This document shows positions 1 through 9,422 of a stretch of 64,000 nt of DNA, in pieces. Position 1 is the first letter of the stretch. Each line of letters opens with the position of its first letter. Below the pieces are notes generated by a model. That model saw nothing but the letters and a program-made list of their open reading frames with translations. It had not been told where the DNA came from and did no database searches. The stretch is from positions 1,674,001 to 1,738,000 of the forward strand of contig NZ_CP019062.1 of assembly GCF_002951615.1 (NCBI RefSeq), given 5' to 3'. Made by a program: the position numbers and the translations under genes. Origin of the DNA: Rahnella sikkimica. Its GTDB lineage: Bacteria > Pseudomonadota > Gammaproteobacteria > Enterobacterales > Enterobacteriaceae.

Positions 1-733
1 GCAGGATCCAGTTCATCGGTTTATCCAGTACGTGGCGGCCGAAAATACCCAGCGCCAGTGCCAGCAGCAGGTAAATACCCGAGCCGACGCGCCATTCCGG
101 GCTCCATGCCTGCTTCCAGGCATCGCTGACCTGCGAACCAAAGTCGTCGAAGCGCGCGGCGTCGTCGTCGTTAGGATTGAACAGCGGAGCCCAGAAATTC
201 CCGCCCAGAATGCTGCCGGTGTTCAGGGCGATCTGCGTTTTCAGCGCATCACGACGCAATCCGGAAATCTGTGAAGACAGGTTTCGCGCCCCGACGGCAA
301 TCGCTTTGGTTTGTTCAATCTGTGTCGTAAGAAGGGTTTTGCTGTTGTTGAGCTTATTGCGCTGGCTGATCACCTGCGGCGTTTCTGTCAGCGTGCCCGG
401 CGCGGGCGCGGGGCCGAGCACATCGAGCTGCGCCTGTACCTGCGCCAGATCGGGTGCCAGTGCTGCCGACAGTTTATCGGCGTCTTCGGCCAGTGCTTGC
501 GCAGCATCGGTCAGACCGGTGAATTTTTTGTCGGTTTTTGCCGATGAGACCTGCTGCTTAAGCTGATCCAGACGCTTTTGCAACGCGGGCAGCGCCGTGA
601 CGGCATTGACCTTGACCGGCTGTTCTGCGGCCGGTTGCCCCGTGCTGTCATCGGCCTGACTCAGCGCCGGCGTTAACAGCAGACATGACAACAATGCCAG
701 TAACAAAAACGGCACTCTAAACATTTTTTGCAT
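1..733 (-). CDS. Mechanosensitive channel protein with DUF3772 domain, N-terminal part (cut by window edge)
   Basis: About 244 residues are visible; the gene runs off the left edge. It starts with a signal peptide (hydrophobic core, cleavage probably after ALSQA). A Gln/Lys/Asp-rich, helix-forming periplasmic region follows, with the order Q..LD.LKQQ then QISGLRRDALKTQ, which is the look of the DUF3772 domain found at the front of large MscS-family channels. The first membrane segment (IYLLLALALGIFG) begins near residue 220. The pore domain would lie outside the window. Three in-frame ATG codons (757, 733, 724) are possible and none has a clear Shine-Dalgarno; 733 was chosen because it gives a normal signal peptide with a Lys in the n-region. 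Family assignment is by general likeness only. The expected role is an inner-membrane osmotic safety valve. Confidence 0.6.
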   Translation of the reverse strand, partial: MQKMFRVPFLLLALLSCLLLTPALSQADDSTGQPAAEQPVKVNAVTALPALQKRLDQLKQQVSSAKTDKKFTGLTDAAQALAEDADKLSAALAPDLAQVQAQLDVLGPAPAPGTLTETPQVISQRNKLNNSKTLLTTQIEQTKAIAVGARNLSSQISGLRRDALKTQIALNTGSILGGNFWAPLFNPNDDDAARFDDFGSQVSDAWKQAWSPEWRVGSGIYLLLALALGIFGRHVLDKPMNWIL

Positions 734-860
734 AGAAAGAAGGTTCCGGGAGTTCATTATTTTTTTACGAAACAAGAGAGTTTTAGAAGAACGGCGTAAG
801 GATACCCTTTCCTGTTAAGAAGAATAGTAGGGATTGTCTGTTTATGTTGCGGTCAGGCCG

Positions 861-894
861 CGCCGTGCTGCACTTTGAATCGCGCAGCACGGCG
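861..894. terminator. Inverted repeat, possible terminator
   Basis: An 11-bp perfect stem (CGCCGTGCTGC, 861-871, with GCAGCACGGCG, 884-894) and a 12-nt loop sit just past the stop codon of the gene that ends at 901. No T-run follows on the minus strand, so intrinsic termination is uncertain. A REP-like structural role is an alternative. Confidence 0.4.
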
Positions 895-900
895 GGAAAA

Positions 901-1719
901 TCAGGGTTTTGCGCCCAGCATCTGGCGCAAAATTGCCGCCGAGTCTGCCGGTTGCAGAGCAAGAATGCCGGAATACAGACTGATGGAAATCTCGCAGACT
1001 TTCTCGCGATCAACATCCGGCTTCGTCAGGTCGCTGAACATCTGCAACTGCTCACCGTACATGTTGCCCAGCGCTTCACGCACCGGTGCCATCATGGCGA
1101 TCACGCGTTCGGTGCTGACCGCAGCAGGTTGTTCAGTCTGCCCACTGCCGGTCGCAAGAAGCAGATCATTCATGGTGTTGAGATCTTTGCGGAACAGCTC
1201 CGGCGGCAGAACCTGCGCGGTGTTCACGCCACCGTCGACCTGCGGATACAGAAACTTAAAGCAGCTGCCGTCCTTGCGCGCCTGCAAGGTTTGCATCTCT
1301 TCCAGATTCACCTGCATCGCCTCGTTGACGTTGGCGTCCGGCGCATGGCTGATGCGCTGCGTCAGCAACACGGAGACCATCGGTTTCACCGTATTAATGG
1401 CGTCCTGCTGCGATTTGCCTTCCTGGCGCAGCTTGAGAATATTGCTGCGGATCTGTGCGTACAGCGCCGGTTCCTGCGTTTTGATGGTGGCGTAAAGCGG
1501 CAGTTCGGCCAGCGCCTGATCGATTTTATTGGCTTCAATTTTCCCGGCGAGTTCCGGCCTGATGACCATACTGTAAAACAGCTCGCCGCCAGCAATTAAC
1601 ACCACTAATACAATCATCACAGGAATGCGGCGTGGGATCCCTTTAGAGCGCCAGACTTTGATTAGCAGGCCACACAGCGCTCCCAGCACCACCCATGACA
1701 ACACTTCGTATTCGTTCAT
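901..1719 (-). CDS. Unknown membrane-anchored protein next to yojI
   Basis: I do not recognise the family. The 272-residue product has two hydrophobic segments near the N-terminus (about residues 6-23 and 32-50), then about 220 hydrophilic, mainly helical residues that probably face the periplasm. The ATG at 1719 is preferred over the in-frame ATG at 1731 because GGGAG lies 6-7 bases before it. The gene follows the YojI exporter gene by 24 bp on the same strand, so the two are probably cotranscribed. An accessory role in peptide export is therefore possible, but nothing in the sequence shows it. Two cysteines, far apart in sequence, lie in the soluble part (KDGSCFKF and DREKVCEIS) and could form a disulfide. 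Confidence 0.6.
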   Translation of the reverse strand: MNEYEVLSWVVLGALCGLLIKVWRSKGIPRRIPVMIVLVVLIAGGELFYSMVIRPELAGKIEANKIDQALAELPLYATIKTQEPALYAQIRSNILKLRQEGKSQQDAINTVKPMVSVLLTQRISHAPDANVNEAMQVNLEEMQTLQARKDGSCFKFLYPQVDGGVNTAQVLPPELFRKDLNTMNDLLLATGSGQTEQPAAVSTERVIAMMAPVREALGNMYGEQLQMFSDLTKPDVDREKVCEISISLYSGILALQPADSAAILRQMLGAKP

Positions 1720-1743
1720 CAACACTCCCATTGTTAAAAACGC

Positions 1744-3402
1744 TTAAAGACCGATTTGTGCGACCGCATCACGGCTGGCGTCAGTGCGCGCCTGCCCGTG
1801 CAGTTCTTTCAGTTTGCCCTGACGCATTTCCAGCAAACGATCGGCGTGTTCAAAATAGTGATCATCGTGGCTGATTGCCAGCACGGTTTTGCCCATATCG
1901 CGCAATTGCGGCAACAGCTCGCGGTAGAACGTCCGGCGGAATTGCGGATCCTGATCCGCCGCCCATTCGTCGAGCAGCAGGAAGTCGCGCCCCTCGGCTG
2001 CCGCCAGCAGTAAGGCCACGCGTTTACGCTGCCCGGCGGAAAGCTGAAGATTGGTCACTTCGTTGCCGGTGAACCGGAGTTTTTCTTTCATGTTCAGGCG
2101 TTGCAGCCAGTCCTCCACCAGCAGCGGATCCGGCTGTTTGCCCTGCGGGCCGATAAGCTGGCCAAACAGGTGGAAATCGGTAAAGACCGCCGAGAAAAGC
2201 TGGCGATACTGTTCGGCGTTTTCCACCGTCACCGGCACGCCGTCCAGCAGGATTTCCCCGGAACGCGGCTGATACAGCCCGGTGAGCAGCATCGCCATCG
2301 TGGATTTCCCGCTGCCGTTACCGCCAATCAGGAAGACCAGTTCGCCACGGGAAATCGTGAGATTCAGCGGCCCGACGCCAAAACCTGCGCCCTCTTCTTT
2401 TCCGGCATAGCTGAACGCCAGGTCACGCAGTTCCAGCGTCTGCCAGTGTTTCGCTGCTACCGCAGGCGTGAACGCTTCGTTGTGTTCGGCCAGTTTCAGC
2501 GCTTTCAGCTTACCAAAAGCCACCTGTGCGCTGAGTAACGTCGGCAGTGCACCGACCGCCTGCAACATCGGCGTGCGCAGGAACAGCAGCGTGAGGGAGT
2601 ATGTGGCGGCGACGTTGGTATCCGACCAGCCGAGCGTGTTCGCCATGAAAAAAACCAGGCCAATCGCGCCCAGCATCATGATATTCGACCAGTTCACGGC
2701 GCTGAGGTGGAAGGTATCGGCGCGGATAATGTGATGACGGTATTCTTCGGCGTCCTTGCGGTACACATCGTCAAACAGATGGCGCGCGCGTTCACGGTTC
2801 AGCGCCAGCTCTTTACGCCCTTCTATCACTTTCTGGTAATCCGTTTGCAGCTTGTCTTCGGCATCGCGCACCTTCGCCAGATGGCGGTAAACGTGAGACA
2901 CCAGTTTGAAACCACCAAAAATGGTGATCAGCAGCCAGACAACGGTGACCAGCAGCATTTGCGGGGAAAGCCAGGCCAGATAACCTGCGCAGCCGAGGGT
3001 CAGAATAATCCCCTGCACCAGTTCCGGTAAACGCACGAAAGCCAGCGTGATATTGCGGATGTCGCTGCCGAGGCTGGCAAGCAGTTGCGCATTGCCGATT
3101 TGCTCGATGCGTTCGATGTCCGTATCCAGAATACGTTTGATGAATTGCCCGCGCAGACGGTAGACAAAGTGGTGACCGAGCACGGTCAGCGCCAGTTGAG
3201 AACCGAGCGTGACGGCCATCAGCAGCAGTAATAATCCGAGAAACTGCGGCAACACCATCAGGGAACCCTGCGTGGTTTCAATCAGTTTTAGATTGATGAA
3301 CGCGATCAGGCCGATGCCCAGTACCGCGCTGAGCAGGCTCAGCGCCATGACGCCTAAAAACGGCCAGCGATATTGTTTAAATACAACGCGTAACAACTCC
3401 AT
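1744..3402 (-). CDS. yojI: Peptide-exporting ABC transporter YojI (fused permease and ATPase)
   Basis: The 552-residue protein matches Escherichia coli YojI throughout, starting [20 protein letters not shown]. In E. coli this inner-membrane half-transporter pumps microcin J25 out with TolC. Six membrane helices occupy about residues 1-310 and the ATPase the rest, with Walker [10 protein letters not shown], signature LSAGQRKRV, Walker [13 protein letters not shown] and the switch His in ISHDDHY. The DEWAADQD form is typical of the YojI/SyrD/PvdE cyclic-peptide exporter family. Length fits the family (about 547). A gene of unknown function follows 24 bp downstream on the same strand. The substrate here is unknown, and no peptide biosynthesis gene lies beside it. 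Confidence 0.92.
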   Translation of the reverse strand: MELLRVVFKQYRWPFLGVMALSLLSAVLGIGLIAFINLKLIETTQGSLMVLPQFLGLLLLLMAVTLGSQLALTVLGHHFVYRLRGQFIKRILDTDIERIEQIGNAQLLASLGSDIRNITLAFVRLPELVQGIILTLGCAGYLAWLSPQMLLVTVVWLLITIFGGFKLVSHVYRHLAKVRDAEDKLQTDYQKVIEGRKELALNRERARHLFDDVYRKDAEEYRHHIIRADTFHLSAVNWSNIMMLGAIGLVFFMANTLGWSDTNVAATYSLTLLFLRTPMLQAVGALPTLLSAQVAFGKLKALKLAEHNEAFTPAVAAKHWQTLELRDLAFSYAGKEEGAGFGVGPLNLTISRGELVFLIGGNGSGKSTMAMLLTGLYQPRSGEILLDGVPVTVENAEQYRQLFSAVFTDFHLFGQLIGPQGKQPDPLLVEDWLQRLNMKEKLRFTGNEVTNLQLSAGQRKRVALLLAAAEGRDFLLLDEWAADQDPQFRRTFYRELLPQLRDMGKTVLAISHDDHYFEHADRLLEMRQGKLKELHGQARTDASRDAVAQIGL

Positions 3403-3584
3403 GAATTGGTCTCATTCTGAATGCAGGGGAATAATGCTGCACGCAGTGTAATGACACACCTTGTCATATCAAGAACAATTCTCATTTTAGGTGCGGTTCC
3501 GCCTGCATTCCGCGGCATTCCTAAAAAAAGGCCACAGACAAGAAAAAAGCTGACAGCCCGCCTGACGCTTCCTAAACTGAACTA

Positions 3585-4871
3585 ATGAATAAAGAACAAG
3601 AACTTCGCCAAAGTAAACGTAACGCGCTCGGGCTGCTGCTGATTGCCGCTGCCCTGTTTGTCATCACCCTTTTCCTGCCGCCTAACTTTTGGGTTTCCGG
3701 CCTGAAAGCCATATCCGAAGCCGCGATGGTCGGCGCAATGGCGGACTGGTTCGCCGTGGTGGCGCTTTTCCGCCGCGTACCGGTGCCATTTGTGGCGTCC
3801 CACACGGCCATTATTCCCAAAAACAAAGACAAAATTGCCGACAATCTGGCGGTGTTTGTGCAGGAAAAATTCCTCGCACCCGCCACGATCATCAACCTGA
3901 TTCGTCAGCACGATCCGGCGCGGATGGTCACGGACTGGCTGAATGCGCCGGACAACGCGCAGCGTTTCGCGAAATACGCGGTGAAGATGATCCGCGGTTT
4001 TCTGGATGTCACCGACGATCAACGCATCGCACAACTCATCCGCCGCGCGCTTTACCGCGTCATTGATAAAATCGACCTGTCCGCGTCGATTGCCACACTG
4101 CTGGAAAGCCTGACCAAAGGTGGCCGCCATCAGCAACTGCTGGATCAGGCGATGGATCAGCTGGAAATCCTGCTGGCAAAAGACAGCACGCGGCAGTTTA
4201 TTTCCACGCAAATTGTCGGCTGGATGAAGCGCGAACATCCGCTGACCGCCAAACTGCTGCCCACCGGATGGCTGGGGCGCAACGGTGCCGATCTGGTCTC
4301 TAACGCGGTGAATTCGGTGCTCGATGATATGGGCAACGACAAAACCCACGCGTTTCGCAAAGGCTTCGACCGTTCGGTGCAGAACTTTATCTGGAAGCTG
4401 CAAAACGACCCGGAAACCGCGCAGAAAGCCGAAGAGATTAAGCAGTATCTGAAAGATGACGAGAAGCTGAATGTTTACGTGTTGCAGCTGTGGGGCGACA
4501 TGCGCAACTGGCTGAAAGAAGATCTGGAAAGTGAAGATTCGCGGGTGTTTGCCAAAGTCACCGAATCCGGCCAGTGGCTGGGAAATGCGCTGGAGCAGGA
4601 CGAGAAACTGCGCAGTTCGCTGAATCAGCAAATGGAAACCATCGCCGGGAAAATGGCACCGGACTTCGCGCAATTCCTGACGCGTCACATCAGCGACACG
4701 GTAAAAGGCTGGGATCCGCGGGATATGTCGCGGCAAATCGAACTGAACATCGGGAAAGACTTACAGTTTATCCGCATCAACGGCACGCTGGTCGGCGCAT
4801 TTATCGGGCTGGTGTTGTATCTGCTGTCACAACTTCCTGTGGCGATCCCGTGGGTGATGGCGCGGGTTTAG
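3585..4871 (+). CDS. yjiN: DUF445 inner-membrane protein YjiN
   Basis: This 428-residue protein resembles E. coli YjiN along its length (about 426 residues). An N-terminal membrane hairpin is followed by the DUF445 signature [21 protein letters not shown] long helical, soluble central region follows, and a last membrane segment near the C-terminus ([20 protein letters not shown]). The biochemical role of the family is not established. The gene stands alone between two divergent or unrelated units, with about 180 bp upstream. Its Shine-Dalgarno is weak, but the ATG gives the expected start ([20 protein letters not shown]). Confidence 0.88.
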   Translation: MNKEQELRQSKRNALGLLLIAAALFVITLFLPPNFWVSGLKAISEAAMVGAMADWFAVVALFRRVPVPFVASHTAIIPKNKDKIADNLAVFVQEKFLAPATIINLIRQHDPARMVTDWLNAPDNAQRFAKYAVKMIRGFLDVTDDQRIAQLIRRALYRVIDKIDLSASIATLLESLTKGGRHQQLLDQAMDQLEILLAKDSTRQFISTQIVGWMKREHPLTAKLLPTGWLGRNGADLVSNAVNSVLDDMGNDKTHAFRKGFDRSVQNFIWKLQNDPETAQKAEEIKQYLKDDEKLNVYVLQLWGDMRNWLKEDLESEDSRVFAKVTESGQWLGNALEQDEKLRSSLNQQMETIAGKMAPDFAQFLTRHISDTVKGWDPRDMSRQIELNIGKDLQFIRINGTLVGAFIGLVLYLLSQLPVAIPWVMARV

Positions 4872-4883
4872 CGGACTCTGAAA

Positions 4884-4904
4884 CGTGGGTAACGGCGCTA
4901 CCCA
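4884..4904 (+). terminator. Short hairpin after yjiN, possible terminator
   Basis: A 7-bp stem (GTGGGTA at 4884-4890 with TACCCAC at 4898-4904) starts 12 bases after the yjiN stop. There is no T-run, so it is only a weak terminator candidate. Confidence 0.3.
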
Positions 4905-5071
4905 CTCCCTACCTGCGACACGCATCACACTTCCCCTCCCGGTAGCAGATTTTTTCATGCCGGCAGCGGATCCCCCCTCATGTCTTTTCGCGTCTCTGCG
5001 TATTTTATTCTTCATGCTGTCTGCACCCTGCAACGACGGACAGCCAATAACGAGAATAACGGAGAACGTTT

Positions 5072-6304
5072 ATGGCCAGGTTGAACAGAAATTACGTGAT
5101 GTGTTGTTTGTTCTTTTTCTTCTTCTTTATTTGCTGGGGAGCCTGTTACCCCTACTTGTCTTTATGGCTCACGGACACTATCGGCGTCAGTTATACCGAT
5201 GTCGGGCTGGTATATTCCTTTACCGCCATTGTGTCTGTGTGTATTCAGCCGGTTTTTGGGTTTATTTCCGATAAATTAAAATTCCGCAAAAACCTGATGT
5301 GGATGCTGGCCATTATTATGGTGGTGTTCGCGCCATACTGGATTTATGTTTTCGCACCACTGATGAAATATAACGTCATGACCGGCGCGCTGGCGGGGGG
5401 TATTTATATCGGATTTGCTTTCGGCGCGGGCTGTGGCGTGTGCGAAGCCTATATCGATAAAGTCAGCCGCATGACCGGTTTTGAGTTTGGTCGTGCGCGC
5501 ATGTTTGGCGGGCTGGGTGCGGCATTCGGAACATTTTTAGCCGGTGAGCTGTACGGTATTAATCAGGATTATATTTTCTGGATGGCCAGCCTGGCCGGGG
5601 TTTTCCTGCTGTTCGTGGTTTATATGACAGATCCCAAACACGACAGCACTTGCCCGGTTCAGGCGGAAGGCAAAGCCATTATCACCCGCAAAGACGTGAT
5701 GGCATTGCTGAAAACCCGCCGGTTCTGGTTCTTTGCGGTCTACATGGTCGGTGTCGGCGCGGTCTATGAAACCTACGACCAGCAGTTCGCCATCTTTTAC
5801 AGCCGGTTTTTCGCCAGTAAAGCCGAAGGCGCGGCGGCGTTCGGGTATCTCTATACGGCACAGATTTTCCTCGATGCCGTGGTCATGTTCTTCGCCCCGT
5901 GGTTCGTGAATAAAATCGGCCCGAAAAATGCCCTGTTATATTGCGGGATGATCATGAGCATCCGCATTATTGGCTCGGCGTATGCCACCGGTCCGGTCAG
6001 TATCAGTGCCATTAAAATGCTGCACGGTTTCGAAAGTTCGGTCTTCCTGGTGGCCGGTTTGAAATATATCTCAGCGAACTTCCCGGCGTATATTTCCGCT
6101 ACGGTTTATTTAATCGGATTCCAGTTTTCAAAACAGTTCAGCGCCATATTTCTCTCCGGCACGGTCGGACATATGTATAACACGCTGGATTTTCGCGACA
6201 CCTATATCATTCTTGGCCTGATTGCGCTGGGCTTTACATTACTTTCATTCTTTACGCTGTCACCGGTGCGACAACGTTTAACGCAGGATGCCGTTTCCGG
6301 CTGA
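5072..6304 (+). CDS. LacY-family oligosaccharide:proton symporter (MFS)
   Basis: A 410-residue, 12-helix major facilitator of the oligosaccharide:H+ symporter family. Residues needed for sugar and proton transport in LacY can be placed: Glu in CEAYIDKVSR (E125, LacY E126), Arg in FEFGRARMFG (R143, LacY R144), Arg in SIRIIGS (R298, LacY R302), and His/Glu in HGFE (H318 and E321, LacY H322 and E325). At the LacY E269 position the loop reads AQIFLDA, closer to CscB-type sucrose permeases, where the acidic residue is shifted. The start has GGAG 8 bases upstream. The GH42 beta-galactosidase gene follows after 16 bp, so the pair forms an operon that takes up and hydrolyses a beta-galactoside. The exact sugar cannot be read from the sequence. 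Confidence 0.88.
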   Translation: MARLNRNYVMCCLFFFFFFICWGACYPYLSLWLTDTIGVSYTDVGLVYSFTAIVSVCIQPVFGFISDKLKFRKNLMWMLAIIMVVFAPYWIYVFAPLMKYNVMTGALAGGIYIGFAFGAGCGVCEAYIDKVSRMTGFEFGRARMFGGLGAAFGTFLAGELYGINQDYIFWMASLAGVFLLFVVYMTDPKHDSTCPVQAEGKAIITRKDVMALLKTRRFWFFAVYMVGVGAVYETYDQQFAIFYSRFFASKAEGAAAFGYLYTAQIFLDAVVMFFAPWFVNKIGPKNALLYCGMIMSIRIIGSAYATGPVSISAIKMLHGFESSVFLVAGLKYISANFPAYISATVYLIGFQFSKQFSAIFLSGTVGHMYNTLDFRDTYIILGLIALGFTLLSFFTLSPVRQRLTQDAVSG

Positions 6305-6320
6305 AAATAAGGAGTTCGAC

Positions 6321-8321
6321 GTGAATAAACTTTATTATGGCGTGGCCTATTACGATGAATATATGCCGGTTGAACGTCTGGAAAACGATATCGCCATGAT
6401 GCTCGACGCCGGTATTAATGTCGTGCGCATTGCCGAATCCACCTGGAGTACGCTGGAACCCGCAGAAGGCCAGTACAATTTCCACCACATCGACCGCGTG
6501 CTCGACGCCATGCATCAGGCGGGGATCGCCGTGATTATCGGCACGCCGACGTATGCAATTCCGGCGTGGCTGGCACGTAAATACCCGGAAATTATGGTCA
6601 CCACGCCGGAAGGCCAGCAGAAATATGGCCGCCGTCAGATCATGGATATTGTGAATCCCGATTTCCTGCATCATGCCGAAAATATTATTCGGGTTCTGCT
6701 CAGCCATGTAAAAGATCATCCGGCGATTATCGGTTATCAGGTGGATAACGAAACCAAACATTACGATAATTGCGGTCCGGAAATGAAGCAGAAATTTGTG
6801 GCCAGTATGCAGGAACAGTTTGCCAATATTGATGAAATGAATCAGGCGTTTGGTCTTAATTACTGGAGCAACAGAATTGACGACTGGCAGGATTTCCCGC
6901 CACCTGAAGCGACCATTAATGCCAGCCTGGGCTGTGCGTTCTCCCGATTTCAGCGCCAGTGTGTCACGCAGTATCTGGCGTGGCAGGCGGCGCTGGTCAA
7001 TGAATACCGCAAGCCTCACCAGTTTGTGACGCAAAATTTCGATTTCGAGTGGCGCGGATATTCCTTTGGTGTACAACCGCGCGTCGATCACTTCGCGGCG
7101 GCCAGGGCAATGACCGTGGCAAGTGTCGATATTTATCACCCGTCACAGGAAAAACTGACCGGTAGGGAAATCGCTTTCGGCGGTGCCATCGCACGCGGCA
7201 TGAAGCATGGCCAGAATTATTATGTGATGGAAACGCAGGCGCAGGGTTTCGCGCAGTGGGTGCCCTTCCCCGGCCAGCTTCGTTTGCAGGCCTTCAGCCA
7301 TCTGGCGCACGGCGCAACGCTGCTTTCGTACTGGCACTGGCATTCGATTCACAATTCCTTTGAAACGTACTGGAAGGGCCTGCTCAGCCATGACTTTGCG
7401 CCGAACCCAACCTATACCGAGGCCAAAACCATTGGTGCCGATTTTGCCCGACTGTCACCCCGGCTTATGGATTTAAAAATAGAAAATGATGTCGCTATTT
7501 TGATCAACAATGAAGCGATGGACGCCCTGAACTGGTTTAAACCCGAAGGCGTCAGCACCAATTTGTACAACGATATTTTCCGTCAGTTTCACGACGCGCT
7601 TTACGAAGAGAATATTTCTGCCGACATCATCAGCGATCTTCCGGCCGATTCAGGCCGCTACAAACTGCTGATTGTCCCGGCGCTGTACGCCGCCAGCGAC
7701 GACCTGCTCGGGCGCATCAACGCGTTTGTCGAAGGCGGTGGCCGGGCGCTGATCGGTTTTAAATCAGGTTTCAGCGATGAAAATGTCCAGGTTCGTCACG
7801 GCGCGCAACCGGGCATTTTGCATGAATGCTGCGGCGTGACCTATAACCAGTTTGTGCTTCCCCACGACACGCAACTTATCTCAGAACGGCTGGAACTGGA
7901 TGCTCAGAGCTCCCGCGTTTCAATCTGGATGGAACTGCTGAAACCGCAGGGCGCACAGGTTCTGGCGCGTTATGACCATCCGGTCTGGGGCGAATACGCC
8001 GCCATCACGGAACACGATTTCGGGCGAGGCAAAGCGATGTATATCGGCTTCCTGCCGGAAATTTCACTGATTAAACAGCTTGTGGCGCGCCTGACCACCG
8101 GCCTGCCGCTCAGCGCCAGAATGAGCCGGCAGCCCTTCCCGCTGATCGTGCGCGGTGGCGTGAACTCTGCCGGGCAGCGTGTCCGTTATTATCTGAATTA
8201 TTCAGAGAACGAACTGACTGTCGAAGACGCACAGCAGGGAGAAGAGCTGCTCAGTGGCACGTCCCTGCACGGACAACCGCTGGTGCTTGCGCCGTGGGGC
8301 GTGGCGATTGTCGCCGGATAA
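6321..8321 (+). CDS. GH42 beta-galactosidase
   Basis: A 666-residue glycoside hydrolase family 42 enzyme that removes terminal beta-galactose from oligosaccharides, probably in the cytoplasm since no signal peptide is present. The N-terminal barrel shows the acid/base Glu in QVDNETKHY (E144) and the nucleophile Glu in YVMETQAQG (E304), matching the spacing known for GH42. A trimerisation (Rossmann-like) domain and a beta domain follow. The GTG at 6321 was chosen because AAGGAG lies directly before it and it clears the stop of the symporter gene; an in-frame ATG at 6288 would overlap that gene. Likely substrates are galacto-oligosaccharides or plant galactan fragments rather than lactose, by family habit; this is inference. 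Confidence 0.9.
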   Translation: MNKLYYGVAYYDEYMPVERLENDIAMMLDAGINVVRIAESTWSTLEPAEGQYNFHHIDRVLDAMHQAGIAVIIGTPTYAIPAWLARKYPEIMVTTPEGQQKYGRRQIMDIVNPDFLHHAENIIRVLLSHVKDHPAIIGYQVDNETKHYDNCGPEMKQKFVASMQEQFANIDEMNQAFGLNYWSNRIDDWQDFPPPEATINASLGCAFSRFQRQCVTQYLAWQAALVNEYRKPHQFVTQNFDFEWRGYSFGVQPRVDHFAAARAMTVASVDIYHPSQEKLTGREIAFGGAIARGMKHGQNYYVMETQAQGFAQWVPFPGQLRLQAFSHLAHGATLLSYWHWHSIHNSFETYWKGLLSHDFAPNPTYTEAKTIGADFARLSPRLMDLKIENDVAILINNEAMDALNWFKPEGVSTNLYNDIFRQFHDALYEENISADIISDLPADSGRYKLLIVPALYAASDDLLGRINAFVEGGGRALIGFKSGFSDENVQVRHGAQPGILHECCGVTYNQFVLPHDTQLISERLELDAQSSRVSIWMELLKPQGAQVLARYDHPVWGEYAAITEHDFGRGKAMYIGFLPEISLIKQLVARLTTGLPLSARMSRQPFPLIVRGGVNSAGQRVRYYLNYSENELTVEDAQQGEELLSGTSLHGQPLVLAPWGVAIVAG

Positions 8322-8394
8322 ACTCACCTGCCGTCGCACTGGTAATAATCAATGTGACGGCTAGTATTGATGCACCGAATATCAGGACAGCGCC

Positions 8395-9294
8395 ATGATG
8401 GATCAGAATCCGGACAATTTTGATTTTCTGCATTACTCACCGCTGATGAAAAAATTCAGTTTTCAGGCCTATCTGGTCGCCGGTTTCACACCCATCACCA
8501 CCGACAGCGCGCTGGACTATTTCATCAACCGCCCGAACGGCATGAAAGGTTACATCATTAATCTGACGCTGACCGGCCAGGGCGATATCACTTCCGGTAA
8601 CGATCACCGCGCGTGCCACGCGGGCGACTTGTTGCTGTTCCCGCCCGGCATTCCGCATTACTACGGCCGGGCAACTCACAGTGACAGCTGGGATCATCTT
8701 TGGGTCTATTTCCGCCCACGCGGGTACTGGCTTGACTGGCTGAACTGGCACGACACGGGCTGCGCTATCGGTCAGCTCACGCTGCCGTCGCAGGAAAAAG
8801 TGGATGAAGTGGTCAGCCTTTTTAAATCCATCCTGACCTACAGCGATTGCGGCAGCCCGCTTTCCGAAGCGCTGGCGATGAACGCGCTGGAGAAACTGCT
8901 TCTGCACTGCCAGCAGTTATTGCCAATCCATAACAGCCATCAGCGTGACCCGCGCATTCATCAGGTTTGCCAGTATCTCAACGAACATCTGGATCGCGAC
9001 ATCAAAATCGAAGAACTGGCGCAGCGCGTCTACCTCTCGCCTTCGCGGCTGGCGCATCTGTTCAGACAAGAACTGAATACGACGATCCTGTGCTGGCGCG
9101 AGGAGCAGCGGATTAACCGCGCCAAATCGTTATTGCAGGTCAGCCAGCAGCCGATTGCCAAAATTGCCGAAACCGTCGGTTATGAAGATCAGCTCTATTT
9201 TTCACGGATTTTCCGCAAACATTTGTCCGTCAGCCCCAGCCAGTACCGGAGAAATTTCGACGAAAGGGATCGGAACGGTGGGGAAATGGAGTAA
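8395..9294 (+). CDS. AraC-type transcription regulator with an arabinose-like sugar pocket
   Basis: The 299-residue protein aligns with E. coli AraC over its whole length: an N-terminal cupin sensor domain (for example NRPNGMKGYIINLTL, DLLLFPPGIPHYYGR, WVYFRPRGYW) and two C-terminal helix-turn-helix units (IKIEELAQRVYLSPSRLAHL and PIAKIAETVGYEDQLYFS). Residues that contact arabinose in AraC appear kept: T32, R46, Y90 and W103 match AraC T24, R38, Y82 and W95. No araBAD genes are near. It lies 73 bp after the GH42 gene on the same strand and probably controls that operon in response to a sugar. A true AraC displaced from its operon is the alternative reading. Confidence 0.87.
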   Translation: MMDQNPDNFDFLHYSPLMKKFSFQAYLVAGFTPITTDSALDYFINRPNGMKGYIINLTLTGQGDITSGNDHRACHAGDLLLFPPGIPHYYGRATHSDSWDHLWVYFRPRGYWLDWLNWHDTGCAIGQLTLPSQEKVDEVVSLFKSILTYSDCGSPLSEALAMNALEKLLLHCQQLLPIHNSHQRDPRIHQVCQYLNEHLDRDIKIEELAQRVYLSPSRLAHLFRQELNTTILCWREEQRINRAKSLLQVSQQPIAKIAETVGYEDQLYFSRIFRKHLSVSPSQYRRNFDERDRNGGEME

Positions 9295-9301
9295 TGCGAC
9301 G

Positions 9302-9350
9302 CTGTCACAATAATGTCTTTACTGTCATTAAAACGTCATAACTCTGACCT
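9302..9350 (+). promoter_or_regulatory. Tandem Pho boxes (PhoB sites) before phoA
   Basis: CTGTCAT-TAAA-ACGTCAT (9322-9339) fits the PhoB box of two 7-bp repeats spaced by 4 bp. A third repeat, CTGACCT, follows at 9344. Upstream, CTGTCAC-AATA-ATGTCTT (9302-9319) forms a second, weaker box. The position, about 75-120 bp before the phoA start, suits phosphate-starvation control by PhoBR. Confidence 0.75.
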
Positions 9351-9422
9351 AACCTGCCGGTAACAAAATACAACAATTTGTGTTTTTTTATTTCTGACGG
9401 TTTATCAAAAGGAGTATTGACC

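Noticed and set aside
3467..3490. Fur-box-like string upstream of yojI (AACAATTCTCATTTT)
   Set aside because: Only one half resembles the Fur consensus; too few matches to call.
3582..4736. Long frame (384 codons) on the minus strand opposite yjiN
   Set aside because: Shadow of the real yjiN gene, rich in His/Arg/Gln, with no family likeness.
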